DNA of 8,370 bases from JAPUIN01 sp041580375. GTDB lineage: Bacteria > Acidobacteriota > Polarisedimenticolia > Gp22-AA2. Position 1 is the first letter of the stretch, and each line of letters starts with the position of its first letter. Location: contig JBFGDZ010000155.1 of NCBI GenBank assembly GCA_041580375.1, forward strand, positions 1 through 8,370. Direction: 5' to 3'. Positions 1-5,694 of this stretch are shown one piece after another. The translations under genes and the position numbers were made by a program. Under the pieces are notes generated by a model, which did not search any database, was not told the DNA's origin, and saw only the letters and a list, made by a program, of their open reading frames with translations.

Positions 1-701
1 ACGATGAAGACCCCGTCGCTGATGCGTTCGACGAGGAGGCGGTGCCGCTCCTCCGACTCGCGCAGGCGTCCCTCGAGCCGGCTTTCCTCGGAGACGTCCC
101 GGAGAGCCAGCAGGAGGCCGCCCGCGCCGTCCTCCCCGTCGCGGAGGGGTCCGGCCGACAGGTGAGCCGGGACCGCCGTGCGATCCCGCCGCACCAGGCG
201 GACCCGATCCGAGATGCCGGCCTCGCGCACCGAGCGGCGGGAGAGCTTCGGGAGGATCCGCTCCCATTCACCGGCGTCGAACAGCGCTTCGACGTGCTGA
301 TCGCGGATCTCGTCCGCATCCCAGCCGGTGAGCCGGGCCGCCCCGCGGCTGAACGACACGACCTGCCACCGGGCATCGACGCCGATGAGAGCCAGGTCGG
401 GGGGGCCTTCCGCGAGCGCCCGGCCCCCCCCGGCGGCCGGGGGATTCCGGCGGATCTCGGCCCTCAGGCTCTCCAGGACGCGGTTGAGCCGGGAGGCGAG
501 ATCGCGAAGCGCGGGCTCCGCCTCCGGCGAGAGGAGGCCCACGCGGGGGTGTCGGCCGAGCTCCTCGACCTGGGCCGTGAAGCGCCGGATGGAACGGCGG
601 GTCAGCGCGACGGCGACCAGGCACAACAGCACCGCCAGACCCCCCGCCACCACGGAGACGATGGGGATCAGATTCAGCGCGGCATCAGACCATCCGCTCA
701 T
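1..701 (-). CDS. Membrane-anchored PAS-domain sensor protein (3' end outside window)
   Basis: The frame is open from an ATG at 701 to the window edge, giving 233 codons with no stop, so the C-terminal output domain is not visible. Residues about 9-33 form one hydrophobic segment (LNLIPIVSVVAGG...), followed by TRRSIRRF, a basic stop-transfer flank. A charged helical linker (about 40-85) leads to a PAS domain at about 102-205, recognised by PDLALIGVDARWQVVSFSRG, TGW and the closing LALRDVSEE. A second PAS begins near 214 (RESEERHRLLVERISDGVF). GGAG lies 5 bases before the ATG and decides this start. An in-frame ATG at 734 has no such site. The gene lies 51 bases after the EAL gene and is probably in the same operon. 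Multi-PAS proteins of this shape usually end in a histidine kinase or a GGDEF/EAL domain. Which one applies here cannot be told, so a kinase for the nearby regulators is only an inference. Confidence 0.85.
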   Translation of the reverse strand, partial: MSGWSDAALNLIPIVSVVAGGLAVLLCLVAVALTRRSIRRFTAQVEELGRHPRVGLLSPEAEPALRDLASRLNRVLESLRAEIRRNPPAAGGGRALAEGPPDLALIGVDARWQVVSFSRGAARLTGWDADEIRDQHVEALFDAGEWERILPKLSRRSVREAGISDRVRLVRRDRTAVPAHLSAGPLRDGEDGAGGLLLALRDVSEESRLEGRLRESEERHRLLVERISDGVFI

Positions 702-714
702 GTCCGCTCCGTTC

Positions 715-745
715 CGGCGGCCGCCGCGCGTCATGCCGGCCGCCG
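715..745 (-). other. GC-rich hairpin between the EAL and PAS genes
   Basis: An 8-base perfect inverted repeat, CGGCGGCC / GGCCGCCG (715-722 and 738-745), has a 15-base loop and fills most of the 51-base gap, just before the ribosome site of the PAS gene. With no T-tract it is not a standard terminator. It could lower read-through or tune translation of the PAS gene, or be a chance product of GC-rich sequence. Confidence 0.3.
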
Positions 746-752
746 ACGGCGG

Positions 753-2108
753 TCAGGCGCATCCTCCCCTCCTGCCGAGAAGCGGGCGAAACGCCGGCGC
801 CGGGGGGGCGAAATAGAAACCCTGCCCGTAGCGCACGCCGCAGGCGCGCAGCGCCCGATGCTCCTCCTCCGATTCGATGCCCTCCGCGATCACTCGCGCG
901 CCGATTCCCGCGCCGACCTGGAGCAGCGATTCCACGAGGTGCTGCTTGATGAGGCTCCGGTGGACGTTCTTGATCAACGAGATGTCGATCTTGAGAAAAT
1001 CCGGCTGCACCTCGGTGATGCTGTGCAGTGAGGAGTATCCCGTCCCGACATCGTCGATCGCGACGAGGAAACCGCGGCGACGGATTCCGGACAGCTCGCG
1101 GCAGAACTCCTCGAGGTCGTCGATGGCGCAGCGCTCGGTGATCTCGAGCACCAGGTTGCGCGGCTCCAGCGTGGCCTCGGCGAGTGCGACCTCGAGCCGG
1201 TCCCGGGAGAAGCCCGGAGAGCGGAGCGCCTCCGGAAGGGCGTTGACGAACAGCTTGTGCGTGGATTCGAACCCGCGCGCATTGCGCACCGCCTCCGTCC
1301 GGCACAGGGCATCCAGCTCGCCCGAGAGGTGGGCGCTCTCGGAGCACGAGAACAGGGCTTCCGGCACCTCGAGCCGCGTGTTCTCGGGGCCGCGCGTGAG
1401 CGCTTCGTAGCCCATGATGGTCCCGAGCTCCATGTCCACGATCGGCTGATAATAGGTCCTCACGGTCGCCCGGCGGAGGATGTCGCGCAGCTCGTCCTCG
1501 CGCTCCCGCTGCATGCGATCGCTGGCTCGCAGCGTCATAGCGCGCGCCTCCCGGATCGCCTGGGCCAGACGCCGCTCGAACCGGACGACCGAGCTCGCGG
1601 ACACCATCGCGTAACCGATGCTGAAGTCGAGGGCGCCGCTCTTGAGCCACCCTTCGATCTCGTCGAGCGAGTGAATGCGGCCGGCGATGCGTCCGCCCGC
1701 CGCGGCCAGATCATCCAGCGTCGCCGCGCGGGATGCCCGTCCCTCGCTGATGAAGACGAGGAAGCTGCTGCCGCAGACGCCTTCGAGCGCGATCAGCGCG
1801 TTGTTCGGAAGTTCGGACCCCTTGAGCTCTCCGAGGATGGACGCGACGCGGGACAGGATCCGATCGCCGATCTCCCATCCATGGGTCGTCTCCAGGGCGC
1901 CGAAATTCGGGAATTCGAGCGTGACGATTCCGAGCCGGCCCTCCGCCGAGCGCCGCCGGAGCTCGTCGACGTGAAGCTGATAGGCGGACAGTCCGGTGAT
2001 GCGGTCGTGCAGGGCGCCGCGCAGATCCGGAATCTCCGCCCGCGATCGCCAGCCGGGGTCGGCGACCGGCGACTCCTCGAGGGAGCGGCGAGCCGGCGGC
2101 GGGTTCAT
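753..2108 (-). CDS. Degenerate GGDEF + intact EAL protein, probable c-di-GMP phosphodiesterase
   Basis: The protein has 451 residues and no signal peptide or membrane segment. Residues about 30-190 form a GGDEF-like domain (DRITGLSAYQLHVDEL, then LEFPNFG), but the signature is CGSSF at 112-116 in place of GGDEF and no RxxD inhibitory site is visible upstream, so cyclase activity is unlikely. The EAL domain at about 210-445 keeps the expected residues: E235-A-L-T-R239, N289, E322 in LEITE, D352-D353 in DDVGTGYSS, K373 in FLKID, E409/E412 in AEGIE, and Q429-G430. It should therefore hydrolyse c-di-GMP in the cytoplasm, with the GGDEF part acting as a sensory or GTP-binding module, as in known tandem proteins. 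The start ATG overlaps the stop of the preceding response regulator as ATGA. This implies translational coupling and suggests that the regulator controls the enzyme in trans. Upstream in-frame codons lie wholly inside the regulator gene and were excluded. Confidence 0.93.
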   Translation of the reverse strand: MNPPPARRSLEESPVADPGWRSRAEIPDLRGALHDRITGLSAYQLHVDELRRRSAEGRLGIVTLEFPNFGALETTHGWEIGDRILSRVASILGELKGSELPNNALIALEGVCGSSFLVFISEGRASRAATLDDLAAAGGRIAGRIHSLDEIEGWLKSGALDFSIGYAMVSASSVVRFERRLAQAIREARAMTLRASDRMQREREDELRDILRRATVRTYYQPIVDMELGTIMGYEALTRGPENTRLEVPEALFSCSESAHLSGELDALCRTEAVRNARGFESTHKLFVNALPEALRSPGFSRDRLEVALAEATLEPRNLVLEITERCAIDDLEEFCRELSGIRRRGFLVAIDDVGTGYSSLHSITEVQPDFLKIDISLIKNVHRSLIKQHLVESLLQVGAGIGARVIAEGIESEEEHRALRACGVRYGQGFYFAPPAPAFRPLLGRRGGCA

Positions 2109-2506
2109 GGAGCGGCCTTCCGCCCTCCGGCGAGGGACTCGAAGATCGCGTGCACGCGGCCGATCAGCTCGTCGCAGGAGAACGGCTTGGTGATGTAGTC
2201 GAAGGCGCCCTCCTGAAGTCCCTGCAGGCGATCGCGCACCTCGGTCTTGATGGAGAACATGGCGACGGGAATGCCGCTCGTCCGACGGTCGATCTTGAGG
2301 GTCCGCAGCACCTGCCATCCGTCCATTTCGGGCATGTTGATGTCGAGGATGATCAGGTCCGGCTGATCCCGTTCGAGGCTGTGCAGGGCCTCGGCCCCGG
2401 ACGCGGCGACAAGGACCCGGTAACCGCCCCCCTCCAGGATCATGCGCGTCAGGTCGACGATGTCACGATCGTTGTCGACCACCATGACCGTGCGTTTCGG
2501 GACCAC
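2105..2506 (-). CDS. Single-domain (CheY-like) response regulator
   Basis: This 133-residue protein is a receiver domain with no output domain. It has the acidic pocket VVDND (D11, D13), phosphoacceptor D55 in LIILDINMPEMDG, S85 at the switch position and K107 in ITKPF, so it should be phosphorylatable. The start is GTG at 2506, set by GGAGG five bases upstream. It follows the PilZ gene by 33 bases, and its stop overlaps the ATG of the GGDEF-EAL gene as ATGA. Receivers of this type pass phosphate in a relay or bind a partner. The overlap makes the EAL protein the most likely partner, which is an inference from gene order. No cognate kinase is visible unless the PAS protein two genes downstream turns out to be one. 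Confidence 0.93.
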   Translation of the reverse strand: MVPKRTVMVVDNDRDIVDLTRMILEGGGYRVLVAASGAEALHSLERDQPDLIILDINMPEMDGWQVLRTLKIDRRTSGIPVAMFSIKTEVRDRLQGLQEGAFDYITKPFSCDELIGRVHAIFESLAGGRKAAP

Positions 2507-2511
2507 GACGT

Positions 2512-2516
2512 CCTCC
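2512..2516 (-). promoter_or_regulatory. Ribosome binding site deciding a GTG start
   Basis: On the minus strand GGAGG is followed by five bases and then GTG at 2506. It fixes the start of the single-domain response regulator at this GTG rather than at the ATG seven codons further on. Confidence 0.7.
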
Positions 2517-2539
2517 GCCTCGGGGCCATCCGGGACGGC

Positions 2540-3271
2540 TCAGGCCCTGTTCTTGTCTTCGTCCTCCGGTTCCAGAGGATCCTGTCCCAGGATCGCCTGG
2601 CCGACGAAGAAATCCAGAAGTGACTCGGTCGCCGCGTCCAGCTCGGTGAACCGGACGCCGACCCCGGGAATCAGATGGGATTCCGGATCGTCGGTGACCC
2701 TGCGTACGACGATGCCGCGGGCGCGCAGGGTGCGGTCGCCCGCGGGACCGGGCAGCCTCAGGGACAGATCCACGGATTGATCGACGGGAAGCGGTTTCGG
2801 CATCGCCACGAACATGCCGGATCGGCTGATGTCCTTGACGCGACCCCGGCGTTCCTCCCCCGTCGTCGCCACCTGGGCGGGCATGTGGGCGCTGCGCCTG
2901 TCGCCGTCGCGGCGCGCCGTGCACCCGTACCGCTCCAGAACTTCGACCAGAGCCTTCCGGGAGACGGGCCGCTTCAGAATGACGTCGGCTCCCGCATCGG
3001 CGCACACGCGCGCCTCCTCGGCGGACGTCAGGGCGAGGACCGGCGTCGAACCCGTGGCGGGATCACTCTTCAACTCGCGGATGCAGTCGGGTCCGCCGAG
3101 CGCGGGGTGATCGGTCGTGAGCACGATGAGATCAGGCGACATCGCGCGCGCCTTGGCGAGACAGTCGTCCCTGCCGATCGCGCGCACGACCCGGCAGCCG
3201 GTGCGCTTGAGAAACGAGGTCTCCAGGAGCTGAAAGAGCGCGGTATCGTCAATCATCAGGATCGTCGACAT
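2540..3271 (-). CDS. Pseudo-receiver + PilZ domain protein (candidate c-di-GMP effector)
   Basis: The protein has 243 residues. Residues 1-115 have receiver form: MIDD acidic pair at 8-9, T82 in LALTS, and K100 with P102 in ILKRP. The phosphoacceptor position reads IVLTTDHP, so Asp is replaced by Thr at about residue 52 and normal phosphorylation is unlikely. Residues about 118-225 form a PilZ domain with both c-di-GMP motifs: RxxxR (R121, R125) and DxSxxG (D147, S149, G152, in KDISRSG), then GVGVRFTELD. The tail EPEDEDKNRA is acidic. Proteins of this layout are known as c-di-GMP-responsive adaptors for motility or surface behaviour. The target here is unknown. ATG at 3271 is preferred because it opens directly into the first receiver strand; a GAGG lies about 12 bases upstream, which is weak. 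An in-frame ATG at 3304 would add 11 residues and has no ribosome site. It is the first gene of the signalling operon that continues to base 1. Confidence 0.9.
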   Translation of the reverse strand: MSTILMIDDTALFQLLETSFLKRTGCRVVRAIGRDDCLAKARAMSPDLIVLTTDHPALGGPDCIRELKSDPATGSTPVLALTSAEEARVCADAGADVILKRPVSRKALVEVLERYGCTARRDGDRRSAHMPAQVATTGEERRGRVKDISRSGMFVAMPKPLPVDQSVDLSLRLPGPAGDRTLRARGIVVRRVTDDPESHLIPGVGVRFTELDAATESLLDFFVGQAILGQDPLEPEDEDKNRA

Positions 3272-3352
3272 GGCTGTCGTGGGCCTCGCTCGATTGAGCT
3301 CCATCGGGGGGCGTCGCGCTGAACGGCCCGTCGGACCGGTCGTTTCGGGCGG

Positions 3353-3381
3353 ACGATACCATAGGGGATGAGCGCGGGCAA
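3353..3381 (-). promoter_or_regulatory. Candidate sigma-70 promoter for the PilZ/RR/EAL/PAS operon
   Basis: On the minus strand TTGCCC (3376-3381), a 17-base spacer and TATCGT (3353-3358) match the -35/-10 consensus at four of six bases each. Transcription would start about 75 bases before the PilZ gene. The element is the only reasonable match in this 161-base gap, but it is not strong. Confidence 0.4.
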
Positions 3382-3391
3382 GGTGAGCACC
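3378..3391 (-). promoter_or_regulatory. Weak candidate sigma-54 promoter
   Basis: On the minus strand GG, ten bases and GC occur in the order GGTGC-TCACC-TTGC. The spacing and the -12 TTGC are right, but the -24 box is GGTGC rather than GGCAC. It overlaps the candidate sigma-70 -35 box. If real, it would place the c-di-GMP operon under the sigma-54 activator encoded immediately upstream. Confidence 0.25.
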
Positions 3392-3395
3392 GCGC

Positions 3396-3428
3396 GGCCG
3401 GCCCCCGTTCCGTCGGCGGACGCCGGCC
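3396..3428 (-). other. GC-rich hairpin after the sigma-54 activator gene
   Basis: A 7-base perfect inverted repeat, GGCCGGC / GCCGGCC (3396-3402 and 3422-3428), has a 19-base loop and starts 5 bases after the stop at 3433. There is no T-tract, so it is not a textbook intrinsic terminator. It may stabilise the 3' end or simply reflect high GC. Confidence 0.3.
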
Positions 3429-3432
3429 GGTC

Positions 3433-4902
3433 TCAGCGGACCAGAGCCCCGCTCTCCTGGACCGCCGCCTCGTCGCCCGCGTCGGTGGCCGCGGGGCTCT
3501 CGCCGCCCTCGCTCCGCGCCTGCGCGGCTTTCAGAGGTATCCCCAGACGCTTCATCTTTTCGATCAGCGTCGTCCGCTTGATCTTCAGCAGCTCCGCGGC
3601 GCGCGTTTTCACCCACCCCGCCGTTTCGAGGGCCTGATAGAGCATCCGTTGCTCGTAATCGGCGAGGACCTGATCCAGTGAGAACCCGTCGCCGCCCACC
3701 TGGAGGATCGGCATCTCGATCGATCCCTCCTCCAGGACCTCGCGCGGGAGATCCTCGCGCCCCAGGGTCTCCTTCCCGAAGGACAGGGCCACCGCGCGTT
3801 CCGTCACGTTTTCGAGCTGGCGCACGTTACCGGGCCACGTGTACTCCATCAGCACCTTCATCGCGTCGGCGTCGAACCGTTTGATCGGCGCGCCCATGTC
3901 GCCGCAGTACTTGCTCAGGAAGTGATGGATGAGAAGCGGTATGTCGGCGCGCCGATCCCGCAGCGCCGGCAACTGGATGTGAATGACGTTGAGCCGATAG
4001 TAGAGATCCTCCCGGAAGGCTCCCTCCTGCATCATCTTTTTGAGATCCATGTTCGTGGCCGCGATGATCCGCACGTCGACGGAGGTCCTGCGCGTGGAGC
4101 CCAGTGGCTGGACCTCGCGCTCCTGCAGAACGCGCAGGAGCTTGACCTGCAGGCTCATGCTCGTATTCCCGATCTCGTCCAGAAAGAGCGTGCCCCCGTC
4201 CGCCGAGACGAATCGTCCGGGCCGATCGGAGACGGCGTCGGTGAACGCACCCTTGACGTGCCCGAACAGCTCGTCCTCCAGCAGGCTGTCCGGAATGCCC
4301 CCGCAGCTGACCGCCACGAACGGAGCTCCCCGGCGATCGCCGTTGAAATGGATCGCCCGGGCGATCAGCTCCTTGCCGCTGCCGCTGGGGCCGGAGACGA
4401 GAACCGTGCTCCGGGCGCTGGCGACCTGCTCGATCATCGAGAAGACCCGCCGCATCTGGGGGCTCTGTCCAACGATGTTGTGAACGCCGTAGGTACTCTC
4501 GAGCTGACGCCGGAGGGATGCATTCTCGCGCCTCAGCCGGCTGCGCTCGAGTGCCCGGCTGACCACCAGCTCGACCTCCTCCATGCGGAACGGCTTGACC
4601 ACGTAGTCAACGGCGCCCATCTTCATGGCCTTGATCGCCGTCTCGACGGAAGCGTATCCCGTGATCATGATCACGCCGACGTCGGGTCTCAGTCCGCTGA
4701 CCGTCTTGAGCACCTCGAGCCCGTCGAGACGGGGCAGCACCATGTCCACGATGACGAGGTCGCATGGCTCGCGGTCGACCCTGGCGAGCGCCTTCTCTCC
4801 GGAATCGACGCAGGTGACCTCGTAGCCGGCCTCCTCGAGCGTGCTCTTCAGGACCTGCCGCACCCCTTCATCATCGTCCACGACCAGTATTCTCTGGTTC
4901 AC
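3433..4902 (-). CDS. NtrC-family sigma-54-dependent response regulator
   Basis: The protein has 489 residues. Residues 1-120 are a receiver with D10/D11, phosphoacceptor D53 (IVDMVLPRLDG), T81 and K103 (VVKPF). Residues about 142-370 are an AAA+ sigma-54 activator domain: Walker A GPSGSGKE at 171-178, sigma-54 contact loop GAFTDA at 218-223 (classic form GAFTGA), Walker B GGTLFLDE at 236-243, AATN at 281-284, FREDLYYRLNV at 296-306 with the arginine fingers, and WPGNVRQLEN at 356-365. A Fis-type helix-turn-helix follows at about 421-455 (AAELLKIKRTTLIEKMKRLGI). The last 30 residues are Ala/Glu/Ser-rich and probably disordered. The start is GTG at 4902, with GGAGGG 7 bases upstream and the usual receiver beginning right after it. 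Upstream codons would translate the promoter. Its own promoter is of sigma-54 type, suggesting positive autoregulation. The neighbouring c-di-GMP operon is a likely target. The family resembles PilR/FlrC-like regulators, but I cannot name the regulon. Confidence 0.96.
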   Translation of the reverse strand: MNQRILVVDDDEGVRQVLKSTLEEAGYEVTCVDSGEKALARVDREPCDLVIVDMVLPRLDGLEVLKTVSGLRPDVGVIMITGYASVETAIKAMKMGAVDYVVKPFRMEEVELVVSRALERSRLRRENASLRRQLESTYGVHNIVGQSPQMRRVFSMIEQVASARSTVLVSGPSGSGKELIARAIHFNGDRRGAPFVAVSCGGIPDSLLEDELFGHVKGAFTDAVSDRPGRFVSADGGTLFLDEIGNTSMSLQVKLLRVLQEREVQPLGSTRRTSVDVRIIAATNMDLKKMMQEGAFREDLYYRLNVIHIQLPALRDRRADIPLLIHHFLSKYCGDMGAPIKRFDADAMKVLMEYTWPGNVRQLENVTERAVALSFGKETLGREDLPREVLEEGSIEMPILQVGGDGFSLDQVLADYEQRMLYQALETAGWVKTRAAELLKIKRTTLIEKMKRLGIPLKAAQARSEGGESPAATDAGDEAAVQESGALVR

Positions 4903-4909
4903 GGTTCTT

Positions 4910-4915
4910 CCCTCC
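4910..4915 (-). promoter_or_regulatory. Ribosome binding site deciding the GTG start of the sigma-54 activator
   Basis: On the minus strand GGAGGG is followed by seven bases and GTG at 4902. It excludes the longer open frame, which extends back through the sigma-54 promoter to 5055. Confidence 0.8.
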
Positions 4916-4940
4916 GCAGACTCGCAACGCGGCATGGATG

Positions 4941-4956
4941 AGCAAGGGTTGTGCCA
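4941..4956 (-). promoter_or_regulatory. Sigma-54 (-24/-12) promoter of the NtrC-type regulator
   Basis: The minus strand reads TGGCACAACCCTTGCT, which is the consensus TGGCAC-N5-TTGCW, with exactly ten bases between the GG and the GC. Transcription would start near 4930 and leave a leader of about 28 bases that contains the GGAGGG ribosome site. The regulator gene it drives encodes a sigma-54 activator, so autoregulation is the simplest reading. Confidence 0.85.
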
Positions 4957-5028
4957 GGAAGTCGTCGGATTCGCGGTCGTCCGAAACGCACTCCTGCCGG
5001 GGCTTCGCCGGGAGGCTCGCCTGTGGGG

Positions 5029-5078
5029 CGTCAGTTCTGTGACACAAAACGTCAACGCAATGTAAAAAAAGCGTCAAC
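5029..5078 (-). repeat. Three TGACG repeats at two-helical-turn spacing
   Basis: TGACG occurs three times on the minus strand; on the plus strand CGTCA begins at 5029, 5050 and 5072, so the spacing is 21 and 22 bases. The two outermost from the promoter are the longer GTTGACG. A T7 tract lies between those two copies. Same-face spacing suggests protein binding, but the repeat unit is only 5-7 bases. Confidence 0.35.
5034..5050 (-). promoter_or_regulatory. Inverted repeat, candidate enhancer site for a sigma-54 activator
   Basis: The minus strand reads GTTTTGTGTCACAGAAC, a 17-base dyad around a central T with seven of eight symmetric pairs matching. Its centre at 5042 lies about 88 bases upstream of the -24 GG of the sigma-54 promoter. 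That is a normal distance for an upstream activator site contacted through DNA looping. It probably binds a Fis-HTH dimer, perhaps the regulator encoded just downstream. Confidence 0.5.
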
Positions 5079-5096
5079 CGTCCGACTCGCGGACGC
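5064..5096 (-). terminator. Possible intrinsic terminator after the bactofilin gene
   Basis: On the minus strand GCGTC and GACGC (5-base stem, 16-base loop) are followed directly by seven T. An alternative 6-base stem CGTCCG / CGGACG inside the same stretch competes with it. The bases between the bactofilin stop and this hairpin (5101-5138) are C-rich and G-poor (20 C, 5 G on the minus strand), which would also suit Rho loading. Either way, the end of the tRNA-bactofilin transcript is likely here. Confidence 0.45.
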
Positions 5097-5134
5097 GGGA
5101 TCGTGGAGGGGAGACGAGAGGAACGGAGGGAGGC

Positions 5135-5563
5135 TCAGTGGGAGATGCGCGAGCGGCCGTCCTGGAGGGCTCCGGCGATTCGCGTGCGGCCCTGCAGGAC
5201 CGATCCCCCCCGCATGACGAGAGTGGCCGCGTTCAGATCACCCTCGAACACGGCGGTCGGCGCCAGGAACACTCGTCCCGCGGCGCGCATCGTCCCCTGC
5301 GCCTCACCGGAGATCTCCACCGACTCGGCCTGCACCTCGGCGTCGACGCGGCCATCCGGAGCGATCGTCAGCCCCCCTTTGAGCTGGATCTCCCCTTCGA
5401 TCGCCCCGCGCACGAGAATCGGCCCTTCGCCCTTGACGACTCCCCGGATGATCGTCTGGCGGCCCACGACTGTGCGGCCGCCTCCGGGCATCCGGTCGGG
5501 ACGGGATCCCTCGAGAATGGGAGCGTCAGCGGCCGTTTGTTCGCTGCGTCTTCGAAACAGCAT
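5135..5563 (-). CDS. Bactofilin (polymer-forming cytoskeletal protein)
   Basis: The protein has 142 residues. A short charged N-terminal tail (MLFRRRSEQ, to about residue 30) precedes a bactofilin domain at about 31-128. The domain is recognised by TVVGRQTIIRGVVKG, GAIEGEIQLKGG, GRVDAEVQAESVEISGEAQG and the repeating turns of hydrophobic and glycine residues expected of a right-handed beta-helix. Bactofilins self-assemble without nucleotides into membrane-associated filaments used in cell shape, stalk or pole organisation. Basic N-terminal tails like this one often mediate membrane contact. The length is normal for the family. The start at 5563 is chosen because the open frame further upstream runs through the tRNA gene. 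The ribosome site is poor: GAGG only three bases from the ATG. The gene sits 44 bases after the tRNA with no terminator between, so it is probably transcribed from the tRNA promoter. No peptidase or ParB-like partner is next to it. Confidence 0.9.
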   Translation of the reverse strand: MLFRRRSEQTAADAPILEGSRPDRMPGGGRTVVGRQTIIRGVVKGEGPILVRGAIEGEIQLKGGLTIAPDGRVDAEVQAESVEISGEAQGTMRAAGRVFLAPTAVFEGDLNAATLVMRGGSVLQGRTRIAGALQDGRSRISH

Positions 5564-5607
5564 CGGCCTCGATCGCCACGAATTGGGAACGGTGAGGAGA
5601 TCGCGGA

Positions 5608-5683
5608 TGGAGCGGGCAACGGGGTTCGAACCCGCGACTCCGAGCTTGGGAAGCTCGTACTCTACCAGCTGAGCTATGCCCGC
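5608..5683 (-). tRNA. tRNA-Gly (anticodon CCC)
   Basis: This 76-base gene folds into a full cloverleaf on the minus strand. The acceptor stem is GCGGGCA / TGCCCGC, the D stem GCTC / GAGT, the anticodon stem CGAGC / GCTCG with loop TTCCCAA, and the T arm GCGGG-TTCGAAC-CCCGT. The anticodon CCC (plus-strand ggg at 5648-5650) reads GGG codons. U73 fits bacterial tRNA-Gly identity. The terminal CCA is encoded (5608-5610). MnmA, encoded just upstream, modifies Lys/Glu/Gln tRNAs, so this tRNA is not its substrate. Confidence 0.96.
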
Positions 5684-5694
5684 TCGACCGGTGC

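Noticed and set aside
685..1650. A second 321-codon minus-strand frame across the EAL gene
   Set aside because: It is low-complexity Arg/Gly/Ala sequence in a different frame from the EAL domain, whose motifs are unambiguous.
2109..2318. An extended GGDEF-EAL protein of 521 residues
   Set aside because: The added codons are the response regulator gene in another frame; the ATGA junction at 2105-2108 gives the start.
3441..3455. AGAGC-CCC-GCTCT palindrome near the end of the sigma-54 activator gene as a second enhancer site
   Set aside because: It is short, lies in coding sequence and shares nothing with the 17-base dyad at 5034-5050.
4903..5055. An extended start for the sigma-54 activator (540 aa)
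   Set aside because: It would translate the sigma-54 promoter and leader. The receiver begins directly after the GTG at 4902, which has a strong ribosome site.
5055..5078. TTGACG boxes as a sigma-70 promoter for the sigma-54 activator
   Set aside because: Neither copy has a credible -10 box at 16-18 bases; the sigma-54 element nearer the gene is far better.
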